A program made the translations under genes and the position numbers. This document shows positions 34,710-44,303 of a stretch of DNA of 64,000 bases, one piece after another. The notes beneath the pieces are model-generated. The model saw nothing but the letters and a program-made list of their open reading frames with translations, made no database searches and was not told the origin of the DNA. Origin of the DNA: COMBO-56-21 sp038852315 (GTDB lineage: Archaea; Thermoplasmatota; Thermoplasmata; UBA10834). Position 1 is the first letter of the stretch, and each line of letters begins with the position of its first letter. The stretch is from assembly GCA_038852315.1 (NCBI GenBank), contig JAWCKF010000006.1:1-64000 (forward strand), given 5' to 3'.

Positions 34710-35813
34710 CTACCTAATAAAGTCTAGGCCCATATCGTGCTTCTTCTTGTCCCTGCTGGGCCCGAATATCTGCTTAGACTTGACCCCTGTGATGACCACC
34801 ATGACCCTGATCGTCCTGTCCAGGGTCTCGTCCACCGCGGCACCCCAGATTATCCTCGCGCCGGGGCTTATCTTGGACTGTATCACCTCGGCGACCTGCT
34901 CGGCCTCCGAGACGGTCATGCTCGGCCCGCCCGTGACGTTGACGAGTGCCGCCGTGGCCTCGCTTATGTCCATCTCTATCAGTGGGGAGTTGATGGCCTC
35001 GTTCACCGCGTTAAGCGCGGCATCATCGTCGTCCGACTCGCCCAGGCCTATCATCGCTACGCCTCCAGACTTCATCACGGTCTTGATGTCGTTGAAGTCC
35101 AGGTTGACGAGCCCGGGCTTGGTGACTATCTCGGTGATGCCCTTGATGGACCTCATCAGCACTTCGTCCGCGACCTTGAACGCGGCGTTGAGCGAGAGCT
35201 TGGGCACTATCTCCAGCAGCTTGTCGTTCGGAATGACGATCACCGTGTCCGCGATGTTCCTCAGCCTCTCGAGGCCCCACTCGGCGTTCTCAGCCCGGAC
35301 CGCCCCCTCGGCCTGGAACGGATATGTGCATATGGCCACCGTCAGAGCGCCCAGCTCCTTGGCTATCTGGGCGACTATCGGCGCAGAGCCAGTCCCGGTC
35401 CCGCCGCCCAGTCCGCACGTGACGAACACGATGTCCGAGTCGGCCAGGGCCTTCTTCAACTCCTCCTCAGCCTCGCGAGCGGCCTCCTCGCCCACTTGAG
35501 GGAGAGCGCCAGCGCCCAGTCCACGCGTCACACGCCTCCCGAGGAGTATCTTGTGCGGCGCCTTCGTCATGAGCAGGTGCTGCGCATCGGTGTTGGCAGC
35601 GTACAGCTCCGCACCCACGATGCCGGCCTCGGCCAGCCGGGTGATGGTGTTGGAGCCCCCGCCGCCGCAGCCTATGATCTTTATGTTTGTCCTCAGCCCC
35701 ATCAGTATCTTCTGGAGCTCCTCATCCTCCGCGGTCATAGGCCGGAACCCCTCCGGCCTCTTCGCCTGCGCTTCCTCGGCGGCTGCGAGGACGTTGTCGA
35801 CCAAAGACTTCAT
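34710..35813 (-). CDS. ftsZ: Cell division protein FtsZ (copy A)
   Basis: A 367-residue tubulin-superfamily GTPase. Nucleotide loops: IIGCGGGGSNT (T1), LYAANTDAQHL (T2), TCGLGGGTGTGSAP (T4) and PNDKLLEIV (T6). The synergy loop NLDFNDIKTVM has both Asp/Asn positions needed for GTP hydrolysis. Polymers form the division ring. The C-terminus ends in a short basic segment, FGPSRDKKKHDMG. It is a tandem paralogue of the gene just upstream and is followed by secE after 26 nt. ACTTTTAAGAG at about 35903-35913 (minus) may give it its own promoter. Confidence 0.95.
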   Translation of the reverse strand: MKSLVDNVLAAAEEAQAKRPEGFRPMTAEDEELQKILMGLRTNIKIIGCGGGGSNTITRLAEAGIVGAELYAANTDAQHLLMTKAPHKILLGRRVTRGLGAGALPQVGEEAAREAEEELKKALADSDIVFVTCGLGGGTGTGSAPIVAQIAKELGALTVAICTYPFQAEGAVRAENAEWGLERLRNIADTVIVIPNDKLLEIVPKLSLNAAFKVADEVLMRSIKGITEIVTKPGLVNLDFNDIKTVMKSGGVAMIGLGESDDDDAALNAVNEAINSPLIEMDISEATAALVNVTGGPSMTVSEAEQVAEVIQSKISPGARIIWGAAVDETLDRTIRVMVVITGVKSKQIFGPSRDKKKHDMGLDFIR

Positions 35814-35936
35814 GTCGAAAGCCTCCGAACACGTGATTCCGAATGTGACAAAGCACAGCGGTGAGACCAGCTCACCGACCGCTCTGACCGTAGCTGATTA
35901 GGTCTCTTAAAAGTTTCGACATGCCCAGACCTGGTC

Positions 35937-37061
35937 CTAACGGACCAGGTCTACCTCTCCGACGCCCCTGAAGCGCTTCTCTCCAGTCGGCTTGCCGAGT
36001 ATCTGCTTGGACTTGACGCCCGTCGCGACGAGCATCACCCTCACGGTCTTGTCCATAGCGGGATCGATCGCGGCGCCCCAGATTATCCTCGCGTTCTGTC
36101 CGACCCTGCTCTGTATCTCCTCTGCAGCCTTCTCAGCCTCGGATATCGTGAGGTCGGTGCCGCCTATCACGTCGATGAGCACGCCGTTCGCCTCGCTTAT
36201 GTCCACCTCGAGCAGAGGCGAGTTGATGGCCTGGTCTATGGCCTCCTCGATCCTCTCCTCGCCCGGCGCGTCCGATTCGCCCAGGCCTATCATGGCTACA
36301 CCGGCGCCTTTCATTATCGTCTTGACATCGTTGAAGTCGAGGTTCACGAGGCCAGGCCTTGTGATGACCTCTGTTAGGCCCTTGATGGACCTCATCAGCA
36401 CCTCGTCCGCGACCTTGAAGGCGGCGTTGAGCGACAACCTCGGGACTATCTCGAGCAGCTTGTCGTTAGGTATGACGACGACTGTGTCAGCGGCATCCCT
36501 CAGCCTCTCGAGGCCCCACTCCGCGTTCTCCATCCTCATCTTGCCCTCCCCTCTGAAGGGCAGCGTCGCGACCACTATTGTCAGAGCCCCCATCTCCTTC
36601 GCTATCTTAGCGACGACGTGGGAGCCGCCCGTACCTGTCCCGCCACCCAAGCCGCAAGTCACGAAGCAGATGTGCGTGTCAACGAGTATCTTCTTCAACT
36701 CCTCCTCAGCCTCGCGCGCAGCCTCCTCGCCGATCTGCGGCAGCGCACCAGCACCAAGCCCCCTCGTGACCCGCCTGCCGAGGAGTATCTTGTGCGGAGC
36801 GCGTACGGTGAGCAGGTGCTGCGCATCGGTGTTGGCCGCATACAGTTCCGCACCGACGATGCCCTCGTCGTATATCCTCGCGACGGTGTTCGTCCCTCCG
36901 CCGCCCACGCCTATGATCTTTATGTTCGTCTTGAGCGACCTCAGTATCGCCTCAAGCTCAGCATCCACTCGCTGGTCGGCGCCGAGCGCGGCCGCCTGGG
37001 CCATGCTGGCTCCTGCTGTTTCCTCTCTCGCCAGGGCGTCTTCGACTAGGGATCTCATCAT
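35937..37061 (-). CDS. ftsZ: Cell division protein FtsZ (copy B)
   Basis: A 374-residue FtsZ closely similar to copy A over the whole GTPase domain: IIGVGGGGTNT, LYAANTDAQHLL, TCGLGGGTGTGGS and the T7 loop NLDFNDVKTIM. It differs mainly in the N-terminal tail (Ala-rich, MAQAAALGADQRVD) and the end (KPTGEKRFRGVGEVD). The pair looks like a lineage-specific or FtsZ1-type duplication. The first gene of the ftsZ-ftsZ-secE-spt5-rpl11 array, with two TATA-like elements and a palindrome upstream. Confidence 0.95.
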   Translation of the reverse strand: MMRSLVEDALAREETAGASMAQAAALGADQRVDAELEAILRSLKTNIKIIGVGGGGTNTVARIYDEGIVGAELYAANTDAQHLLTVRAPHKILLGRRVTRGLGAGALPQIGEEAAREAEEELKKILVDTHICFVTCGLGGGTGTGGSHVVAKIAKEMGALTIVVATLPFRGEGKMRMENAEWGLERLRDAADTVVVIPNDKLLEIVPRLSLNAAFKVADEVLMRSIKGLTEVITRPGLVNLDFNDVKTIMKGAGVAMIGLGESDAPGEERIEEAIDQAINSPLLEVDISEANGVLIDVIGGTDLTISEAEKAAEEIQSRVGQNARIIWGAAIDPAMDKTVRVMLVATGVKSKQILGKPTGEKRFRGVGEVDLVR

Positions 37062-37122
37062 CGCGGGTCACCTTCGGGGACGTGAGGCGGTTGCCTCTTC
37101 CAAGCGCTGGAAGTGCATCCCT

Positions 37123-37169
37123 CACGCGTGCGTCACGCGCGTTATAAAATCGGGTTGTTAGTATAAAAG
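37123..37169 (-). promoter_or_regulatory. Promoter region of the tandem ftsZ genes with palindrome
   Basis: Two TATA-like boxes on the minus strand (ACTTTTATAC at 37161-37170 and ATTTTATAAC at 37141-37150). Next to them, at the expected transcription start, is the palindrome CACGCGTG (37123-37130), followed after 3 nt by CACGCG. The arrangement is that of an operator, but no cognate regulator is identified. Confidence 0.45.
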
Positions 37170-37259
37170 TTTATCTGGAGGCCGGCTGGGTGGCTGTTCG
37201 GTCACCGAGGAGTTCAGTTTCGACAAGGTTTTTCGCCATCGGAGGAGATTCGTCACAAC

Positions 37260-37535
37260 GTGAGGGTACGGGCGCACGTCATCTTCGAAGGCCGTGTTCA
37301 GGGCGTGTTCTTCAGGGCGAACACGCAGCGCTGCGCTGAGAAGCTAGGCCTCACTGGCTGGGTGAGGAACACGTCCGACGGCAGGGTCGAGGCCGTGTTC
37401 GAGGGTGAGGAGGATGATGTGCGGGCGGCCATCGAGTGGTGCGCCACCAAGCAGCCCTATGCGAAGGTGACGGGGAAGCACGTCGAGTTCTCAGCAGCGA
37501 CGGGCGAGTTCGAGACATTCTCGATAGTGCCGTGA
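37260..37535 (+). CDS. acyP: Acylphosphatase
   Basis: A 91-residue enzyme with the full acylphosphatase signature: GRVQGVFFRANTQR near residues 12-25 with the phosphate-binding Arg, and GLTGWVRNTSDGRVEAVFEG with the catalytic Asn (residues 30-49). It hydrolyses acyl phosphates such as acetyl and carbamoyl phosphate. The start is GTG at 37260. It is convergent with the following MFS gene and has no other obvious partner. Confidence 0.95.
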   Translation: MRVRAHVIFEGRVQGVFFRANTQRCAEKLGLTGWVRNTSDGRVEAVFEGEEDDVRAAIEWCATKQPYAKVTGKHVEFSAATGEFETFSIVP

Positions 37536-37540
37536 GGGAG

Positions 37541-38767
37541 TCACTTCACCACGGCGATCGTTCCAACCACAAGCCCTGCGACCGCGACGGAAAGAACCAT
37601 GTCCATGCCCATGAGCAATATGATCAATGTCATTGCAACACCCAAGACTCTCCCGAGATTGAGCACGAACTCCCGCACGACCACACCCTTCCGCTTGAAG
37701 CGCTCCAGTTTGTCAAGCAACATCGTGAAGAGGAACGCAGGTATGACTGCCACCCAGAAGTATGCCGAGCTCATTGCGGCTAGGTAGGCCTCGACAGAAC
37801 CGGCCATGGCAACAGCGAGCATCGAGACTGCGGTCATTAGGGCCCCGATTCTCAGGAACAGCGACCTGCGCATGATCCTGTCCGAGACGTAGCCGAGGAC
37901 GACAGTCATGGCCGCTCCCCAGAGTGCGAAGAGCGAGAGGTACTGGCTGAGTGTGGATTCGGTGGCTGCGTACTCGAAGCTCAGGACAGGGACCGCCACC
38001 CAGAACACCCCGTCTGCGACACCATGTGCCAGGATCCCGTACATTATGCCCCTTCCAACACCAGTGAAGTCCAGCGCTGTAGGCTGTCTCCCGGTGATGC
38101 CTCTTGTCACTGATTGAAGGAGCTCGGGTATTATGATCCGCTCACGGAAGGTCCTGAGGACTCTGAACCCTGAGATGAAGACCATAGCGCACAGGACGAT
38201 GAATATCGAAGCCGAGAACACGGCGTCGTAGGAGGCCACCGTGATGATCGCGCCGCCCGCGAGCGGCCCGAGCGTCGCTATCAGGGGCCACACCAGGAAG
38301 TACAGTCCTATAGTCGCCCCCCTGGACTTCCGAGAGGACACGTGCATGATGAGTGCGTTGTATGGGATCCAGAAGGTTACGATGTACGTCCCGAAGACGG
38401 TGGCCGGCACCAGGACCAGCAGCCATCCGCCGAACACGTCGAGGTCATCGAGTAGCATCAGAGAAATGTAGTAGATCACGAGGCAGAACAATCCGGTGAC
38501 TATCGAGGCGGAGAAGTTCTCCACTAGCTTCTTCGATGCGAACGCGATGAGGACGAGCGGGACCGCGCAGCATATGAGTATGAACGCTGTGCAGCCGATG
38601 TAGTCATGTCCTTCCCTTAGCAGGTAGATGAGGGCGAAGGTGTTCGATAGGGTGTTGGCTATAGCGACCAACGACTGGAGCACGACCAGTGAGCCGTGCC
38701 TCCTGAACATCGAGCGCAGATACTCCCTGAAACTCAGGATTATCCTACCTCGGCCGCCTGACGCCAT
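37541..38767 (-). CDS. MFS-type membrane transporter
   Basis: A 408-residue protein with 11-12 hydrophobic helices. The loop after helix 2 is poorly conserved, but the second half contains LGYVSDRIMRRSLFLRIG near residue 285, the MFS loop 8-9 signature. VPATVFGTYIVTFWIPYNALIMHV near residue 120 is helix 4-5. The substrate is unknown. It ends 5 nt from the convergent acylphosphatase gene. Confidence 0.82.
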   Translation of the reverse strand: MASGGRGRIILSFREYLRSMFRRHGSLVVLQSLVAIANTLSNTFALIYLLREGHDYIGCTAFILICCAVPLVLIAFASKKLVENFSASIVTGLFCLVIYYISLMLLDDLDVFGGWLLVLVPATVFGTYIVTFWIPYNALIMHVSSRKSRGATIGLYFLVWPLIATLGPLAGGAIITVASYDAVFSASIFIVLCAMVFISGFRVLRTFRERIIIPELLQSVTRGITGRQPTALDFTGVGRGIMYGILAHGVADGVFWVAVPVLSFEYAATESTLSQYLSLFALWGAAMTVVLGYVSDRIMRRSLFLRIGALMTAVSMLAVAMAGSVEAYLAAMSSAYFWVAVIPAFLFTMLLDKLERFKRKGVVVREFVLNLGRVLGVAMTLIILLMGMDMVLSVAVAGLVVGTIAVVK

Positions 38768-38821
38768 AAGCTGCCCGAATAAGACACTTGCCTTCGTTGG
38801 GGTGCAGAGGTACTAGGCCAT

Positions 38822-39664
38822 TCAGGAGAACAGGTCACCATAGGTGAGCCTCGGATTGTCCTCGTGGATCGTCCTTGCCTGCTCCTCCGACACCAGCCCC
38901 TCCTTCATGAGCGCGAACGTCCGCTTCGGCACGGTCGTGATGTTCAGGACCGCTCCCGGTTTAGACGGGTCATCCATGAAGTCCGTCTCCATGAGGAATC
39001 GCGTGCCCTTCGAGATCGCGGTCCTGGCTGCATCCCTTCCGACCAGCACCGAGGGCATCAGGCCGTGGTTCTCCTCCGGCAGCACAAGCGGCGGACAGAA
39101 ATGCTTGACCACCCTGTGCGTCGGCAGTCCTGCGCTGCGCGCCATCTCCGCGAGCTCCCTCATGGATGAGGGCGATGCACTCTCAGTGTGCAGCACGACG
39201 GCACAGCCAACCTCTCTTGCGAGCTTCATCGCATACAGCATGATCTCGTTCGACGCTGCCCACTCCTCGGGCGAAACCGGGAAGTGCGGTCGGCCCACCT
39301 CTCCTATGGCCAGGGCTTTCCCCTCGCGGACGTATCCTGCGGCCAAATCCATGGCCTCCATCATTATCTCCTTCGCCCTTTGAAGGTCGTATGTCTTCTC
39401 GAGCTCGAGGAGATCCGCAGGGTAGGGTCCTACCGTCGCATATGCCCGTACGCCAGTCTCGGAGTTCACCCTGTCCTTTATCGCGATAGTCATGTCGTAT
39501 GTCTCCCTGAAGTCCCGCGCTGTTCGAACCGGCACGCCCTCGTACGGCATGCTCGAGATGATGATGTGGGTCCCGCCCTGTCTCTCGAAGTCTTTCACGG
39601 CCGCGACGTGCCTCCCCCTGACCGGGTCCAGGTGGACGTGGTTGTCCAGAATCGGGATGGGCAT
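38822..39664 (-). CDS. TatD-like metal-dependent hydrolase
   Basis: A 280-residue TIM-barrel hydrolase of the archaeal TatD-related group (COG1099 type). Metal ligands are suggested by ILDNHVHLDP at the N-terminus, AIGEVGRPHFP near 135, VVLHTESAS near 170, VKHFCPP near 200 and FLMETDFMDD near 235. The substrate is unknown; members act on DNA ends or small molecules. I chose ATG at 39664, since the frame upstream (to 39772) is basic, shows no family similarity and overlaps tbp. It lies 20 nt after tbp and is probably cotranscribed with it. Confidence 0.85.
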   Translation of the reverse strand: MPIPILDNHVHLDPVRGRHVAAVKDFERQGGTHIIISSMPYEGVPVRTARDFRETYDMTIAIKDRVNSETGVRAYATVGPYPADLLELEKTYDLQRAKEIMMEAMDLAAGYVREGKALAIGEVGRPHFPVSPEEWAASNEIMLYAMKLAREVGCAVVLHTESASPSSMRELAEMARSAGLPTHRVVKHFCPPLVLPEENHGLMPSVLVGRDAARTAISKGTRFLMETDFMDDPSKPGAVLNITTVPKRTFALMKEGLVSEEQARTIHEDNPRLTYGDLFS

Positions 39665-39684
39665 GGGAGGCGACCTGGCGCGTA

Positions 39685-40233
39685 CTACTTCAGCAGGCCC
39701 GCAGCCTTCAGCTCCTCGGTGATCTTGTCCACAGCGGCCTCGACGTCCTCGGGCTTCCTCGCGCCCGTGCATACGAGCTTCCCACTGCCGAACAGGAGCA
39801 CGACGACTTTCGGCGAGTCGATTCTATAGACGAGCCCCGGGAACTGCTCGGGCTCGTACTCGACCTTCTCCAGCCCTAGGCTGATTGCTATGGCGTTGAG
39901 ATTGATCTGCGAGCCGAGGTCGCTCGAGGCGACGATGTTCTGAACCTCGATCTTAGGCTCGACCTTGATTGTGATGCCAGCAGCCTCTATCTGCTTCGCC
40001 ACCTTGCCTATCGCCGTCTTGACCTGCTCGAGGCTCTTCGCACCGGTGCACACGACCTTCCCACTCCTGAAGAGCAGCGTCGCGGTCTTCGGCTCCTTGA
40101 GCCTGTATATCAATCCGGGGAACTGCTCGGGTTCGTATTCCGCACCATCGAGCGCGAGCGCAATCGCCTGCAGGTCTAGCTCCTCGCCAAGGGATGTAGA
40201 GGCGACGACATTCTCTATCTTGATGACTGCCAT
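39685..40233 (-). CDS. tbp: TATA-box-binding protein
   Basis: A 182-residue TBP made of two direct repeats of about 90 residues. Each contains YEPEQFPGL(I/V)YR, then a strand ending (R/G)SGK(V/L)VCTGA(K/R), which are the DNA-binding stirrups. It recruits TFB and RNA polymerase. The start is ATG at 40233: an ATTTAAATA element at 40258-40266 gives a leaderless mRNA, so the upstream codon at 40245 is not used. A second ATTTAAAA sits at 40270-40277. TBP would thus read a promoter that matches its own consensus. Confidence 0.97.
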   Translation of the reverse strand: MAVIKIENVVASTSLGEELDLQAIALALDGAEYEPEQFPGLIYRLKEPKTATLLFRSGKVVCTGAKSLEQVKTAIGKVAKQIEAAGITIKVEPKIEVQNIVASSDLGSQINLNAIAISLGLEKVEYEPEQFPGLVYRIDSPKVVVLLFGSGKLVCTGARKPEDVEAAVDKITEELKAAGLLK

Positions 40234-40528
40234 TAAAAGCACCACCGGCGATAGCGGTATTTAAATGAGTATTTAAAAAGATTTCTTGAAAAAGCGACAT
40301 TTCCTGTGGAAACAGCCCGGGTTCCTGGCTTCCCTTCGTGTCGATATCAAGGGCCGCTCAGCGGGCGCGTTTCTGCAAAACCGCCCCTTTCCGACGATGT
40401 CTGGACTTCGGTTCGATGATTGTCGATGAGGTGTTGCTGGGCCTTTGGCGAGTTCAATTCTTGACGGACGGTTCGGGCGCACGACCAGGCTAAATAGGCT
40501 GGCGTCGATTCGTCCCAGGGGGAGAGTT

Positions 40529-41725
40529 GTGTTATCGAGGTATTCCAAGACTGTTGTGGGCATTGTCACCGCTACGCTCGCCCTTGCAACGCTGGCGTTC
40601 CCGTCTGCGGACGCCCGGCCGCAGGCCAAGTGGACCTTCGCGATATACATGTGCTCGGACAACGACCTCGACGAGTGGGCGGCACTGAACACGGAGTGGC
40701 TGATGTCTGCTGGGGACAGCAGGAGCGTCAACTTCATCGTGTTCTGGGATTCGTCGACCGGGCCGGCAATGCTGTATAAGATCGGCGAGGGAACAATGAC
40801 GCCGCTGACGGGCTTCAAGTACAGCGGCGTCGAGGTCAACATGGGCGACCCGAGGGTGCTCGACGCTTTCGTCGACTACGTGACGTCCAAGTACAAGGCC
40901 GAGAACCTGCTTCTGGATCTCTGGGACCACGGTGACGACTTCAGGGGCATATGCTTCGATGAGGATACTGGCACACGGGTCGATGAGGACTTCCTGACGC
41001 ACCAGGAGATCGCAAAGGCGCTCGCGGGCGAGGACATCGACATCATCGCAGGTGACGGGTGCGGCATAGGGGTGATAGAGGCGGCATACGAGTACGTCGT
41101 CGGTGGAGTGACGGCCGAGTGGTTCGTCGCGAACGAGAACTACGTGCCCCTCCAGGGCTTCCCGTACGCCGCGATCGCAAAGGACCTGGTTGCGAACCCA
41201 GGCATGACGCCGGAGCAGCTCGCCGAGGACATCGTCGAGAGGTACGCAGCCATGTACCAGGGCGGATGGCTCACCATGCTCTCCGCGATCAGGCTTTCCG
41301 AGATTCGCGCGATGGTGAGCGAGCTTTGGGACGTCACCTCAGGTCTCATCGACAAGATGGATGCATACCGCGGGTTAGTCGCATCGGGAAGGGCGCACGC
41401 GACCATGGGCTGGTCACAGTACGGCTGGGAGGCCTTCGTGGACCTCCCCAAGGTCTTCGAGACGATATACGAGGGCCTTCCCGAAGGCTGCGAGCTGAAG
41501 GTGCAGACGGCAGAGCTTATGGCTGCGATAGCCAAAGCCGTTCCCTACATCGGCGCTGGTTCGCCAGGCTATGTCTGGGACTTCGGAGGCATCGCGGTGT
41601 TCTTCCCGGGCGCCGAGGGCTCCTACAACCACAACACTTGGTGGCGGGGCTCCGACTACCCAAGCATGAGCTTCGCTCAGGACGGTTGGCTCGACTTCTT
41701 GAATGCGTACTTCGGCGGAAAGTGA
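40529..41725 (+). CDS. Secreted clostripain-like cysteine peptidase (family C11)
   Basis: A 398-residue secreted peptidase. After a signal peptide (TVVGIVTATLALATLAFPSADA) comes WTFAIYMCSDNDLDEWA, the C11 entry strand with the Asp-Asn-Asp-Leu turn, then the catalytic His in LDLWDHGDDFRG and Cys in AGDGCGIGVIEA. C11 enzymes cleave after Arg or Lys. The start is set at GTG 40529, about 35 nt after a CTAAATA box (40490-40496); frames from 40445 lie upstream of that box. It is followed by a second secreted protease, which suggests external protein degradation. Confidence 0.88.
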   Translation: MLSRYSKTVVGIVTATLALATLAFPSADARPQAKWTFAIYMCSDNDLDEWAALNTEWLMSAGDSRSVNFIVFWDSSTGPAMLYKIGEGTMTPLTGFKYSGVEVNMGDPRVLDAFVDYVTSKYKAENLLLDLWDHGDDFRGICFDEDTGTRVDEDFLTHQEIAKALAGEDIDIIAGDGCGIGVIEAAYEYVVGGVTAEWFVANENYVPLQGFPYAAIAKDLVANPGMTPEQLAEDIVERYAAMYQGGWLTMLSAIRLSEIRAMVSELWDVTSGLIDKMDAYRGLVASGRAHATMGWSQYGWEAFVDLPKVFETIYEGLPEGCELKVQTAELMAAIAKAVPYIGAGSPGYVWDFGGIAVFFPGAEGSYNHNTWWRGSDYPSMSFAQDGWLDFLNAYFGGK

Positions 41726-41933
41726 GAGACCCCCAAACCCTTTCATGATGCTTTCCTTCTAAGAACATCGAAGGCGATGGGTTGTTGCGTTTTCTTGCGT
41801 CCCCCTCGCTCACGGGGGAACAGATAATATAGCTGAATCAAGGTTAGTGTAAGGTTCGAGTCAGTGCATGACTCGAGTGTCCTCCTGATCCGGGACGGTG
41901 ACGGAGGGAGAAGTGAGGGGAGGAAGAAGACAC

Positions 41934-44303
41934 ATGAGTGAAGCAACGACTGAGTCGAAGGGCTCTCGCAGGAAAGTCCTGCTGGCGCTCTTCGTCGTGA
42001 CTCTGCTGGTCGCAACCGCCTTCTCGGTCACAGCACTCGTCACACAGCGCTCACGCGCAGAGCAGCTGTCCGAGATACCGTTGTATTGGCAGAGGTATGT
42101 GAACGGCGCGATAGAGAGGGGAGATATCCCGAAAGACGCGTCCCCAGCGCAGGTGAAGGATTGGCTTGCTGAGAGGATACCCAATTTCAGCGACAAGGTC
42201 AAGAACAGCTACGTCAACCCTTTCGCCGCGAAGAGGGTTGCGGAGGCGGAGGCCGCTGCAGCATCGGGAGTGGTGGAGCCGCCTGCGGTGACGGGAACGG
42301 GCAAGATACTCGTCATACTGGTGGAGTTCGCCGGGACTGACACCTACAGGAGCGAGACGTTCACAGGTCCGCTCCACAACCAGATACCGCAGCCGGCGCC
42401 GGAGAACAACGTCGACTACTGGGCTCCTGACTTCAGCACTGAGCACTTCGAGAAGCTCCTTTTCGGCTCCGAGGGACTCACACTGAAGAAGTACTACGAG
42501 GAGCAGTCCAACGGCATGTTCACGGTCGACGGGTATGTGTCTGCCTGGGTGCAGATCAAGGACCACTCGGAGTGGTGGTACGGCGCTGACAGCCGGACGG
42601 GTGGCGAGGGCTCCGACGACCTCAACGGACCTGTATGGAGGCTCGCAGCCGACGCGGCCCAGGCGGCCTACGATGCATACGGCGAATCGATCCCGTGGGC
42701 CGACTTCGACGCGGACGGCGACGGGTGGATCGACAGCCTGATGGTGGTGAACGCCGGCGTCGACCAGTCCGCCGGAGGCCCCTCGTGGGCGGTGTGGGCA
42801 CACAGCTGGTTCGTCAACTGGCCGTACGGCTACACTCTCCCGAACGGCATCAAGATAGGCTCATACACGACCGAACCTGAGAACGAGGCTGTGGGCGTCT
42901 ACGCCCACGAGTACGGGCACCAGCTCGGACTGCCGGATGAGTACGACGTGACCTACCTCGGCGAGTCGCCAGTCGGGTTCCTGAGCCTCATGGCGAGCGG
43001 TTCATGGGGTCCGGGCATGACGCCTGACGGAAGGATGGCACTCGGCGTGTCGCCGGCGCACATCGACGTCTGGGGCAAGTACGTGCTCGGCTGGGAGAAC
43101 GGCGCCACAGTCTACATAGACTACAGCTCCCAGAAGCCTGTGAGCAAGACGATCAAGCTCTCTCAGGTCGAGGGCGGAGGCAAGACGCGCGCCGTGAAGG
43201 TCGAACTGCCCAGGCAGGCCGTCGCGCTCCCGCTGCCGAAGCCGAAGACCGGGGAATATCAGCTCTATTCCGGCTACAAGCCCGACGTGACGGACGTGAT
43301 GGCCCCGGTCGAGACATCGACATACGACCTCGTGACCGCGAAGGCCATACCGATTCCCGCCTCGGGCGCCACGCTCAGCTTCTACGAGTGGTACGAGATC
43401 GAGAGCTACTATGACTGGGCCTCAGTGTGGGCGTCCGGCGATGGCGGCGTCACTTGGACGACGCTCCCAGGCAGGACCACGACGACGGCCGACCCGTTCG
43501 GTGGCAACCCGGGGTACGGGATCACTGGCTCGAGTAAGCGGTATGTGCTCGAGTCGATGGACCTGAGCGCATATGCTGGCAAGAGCGTCCTGCTGAGGTT
43601 CAGGCTGCAGCAGGACGGCGCGGTGTACGGCCTCGGCTGGACGCTTGACGACATAGTGGTCAAGGACGGAACGGGCGCCGTGCTCTTCCAGGACCTGGTC
43701 TCGCCGGAGTCGGCCTCGAACTGGGTGTTCGTCTCGAGCGACGACATGGGCCCGGGCTGGAGCATCGCCAGTGCCACCACGGGCGGCAGCTTCAGGCACT
43801 ACTACATAGCCGAGTGGAGGAACTTCGTAGGGTTCGATGCAACGCTCGCAACGAGCTACCAGTTCGTAGGGCTGTACGTCCAGTTCTGGTCGCACACGCC
43901 TGGTCTGCTGGTCTGGTACCGCAACTTCGCAGTCGGAGACAACAGCGTCGGCCTCCACCCGGGCAAGGTGGCGATAGGCGTCGTGGACGCCCATCCCGAG
44001 CCGCTGCTGATGGCGAACAACCACTACGTTCGCCAGAGGATTCAGCTGATGGACGCGGCGTTCGGGCTGAGGCCGACGATAGGCAACACGATAACCCTCC
44101 TGGGCGTGCCGACGACGTTCGGCCCGCTGCCCGCTGTCCCGACCTTCGATGACTCTAGGGCGTACTTCTACTCCCAGTTCTACAAGGGAGTGTACGAGTA
44201 CACCGGGCTGAAGATCACCAGTTACGGTGTCAAGATAGGCGTCCTGAGCGAGAGGCCTGGGCTGACAGGAGCGACGATCGCCGTGAGCGCCGCCCCGATG
44301 TGA
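41934..44303 (+). CDS. Secreted M6-family metalloprotease (immune inhibitor A-like)
   Basis: A 789-residue protein. A signal or anchor helix (VLLALFVVTLLVATAFSVTALV) is followed by a propeptide-like stretch, the M6 catalytic domain with the zinc motif HEYGHQLGLPDEYD (about residue 325) and the downstream LMASGSWGP Met-turn, and C-terminal beta-sandwich domains like those of immune inhibitor A (SFYEWYEIESYYDWASVW; GWTLDDIVVKDGTG). An Asp-rich loop, DFDADGDGWID (about 260), probably binds calcium. The start is ATG 41934 after GGGGAGG; ATAATATAG at 41824-41832 is the likely promoter. Confidence 0.9.
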   Translation: MSEATTESKGSRRKVLLALFVVTLLVATAFSVTALVTQRSRAEQLSEIPLYWQRYVNGAIERGDIPKDASPAQVKDWLAERIPNFSDKVKNSYVNPFAAKRVAEAEAAAASGVVEPPAVTGTGKILVILVEFAGTDTYRSETFTGPLHNQIPQPAPENNVDYWAPDFSTEHFEKLLFGSEGLTLKKYYEEQSNGMFTVDGYVSAWVQIKDHSEWWYGADSRTGGEGSDDLNGPVWRLAADAAQAAYDAYGESIPWADFDADGDGWIDSLMVVNAGVDQSAGGPSWAVWAHSWFVNWPYGYTLPNGIKIGSYTTEPENEAVGVYAHEYGHQLGLPDEYDVTYLGESPVGFLSLMASGSWGPGMTPDGRMALGVSPAHIDVWGKYVLGWENGATVYIDYSSQKPVSKTIKLSQVEGGGKTRAVKVELPRQAVALPLPKPKTGEYQLYSGYKPDVTDVMAPVETSTYDLVTAKAIPIPASGATLSFYEWYEIESYYDWASVWASGDGGVTWTTLPGRTTTTADPFGGNPGYGITGSSKRYVLESMDLSAYAGKSVLLRFRLQQDGAVYGLGWTLDDIVVKDGTGAVLFQDLVSPESASNWVFVSSDDMGPGWSIASATTGGSFRHYYIAEWRNFVGFDATLATSYQFVGLYVQFWSHTPGLLVWYRNFAVGDNSVGLHPGKVAIGVVDAHPEPLLMANNHYVRQRIQLMDAAFGLRPTIGNTITLLGVPTTFGPLPAVPTFDDSRAYFYSQFYKGVYEYTGLKITSYGVKIGVLSERPGLTGATIAVSAAPM

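Noticed and set aside
38822..39772. Longer start for the TatD-like hydrolase at 39772
   Set aside because: The extra 36 residues are an out-of-frame reading of the tbp 3' end, and the conserved HVH motif follows ATG 39664.
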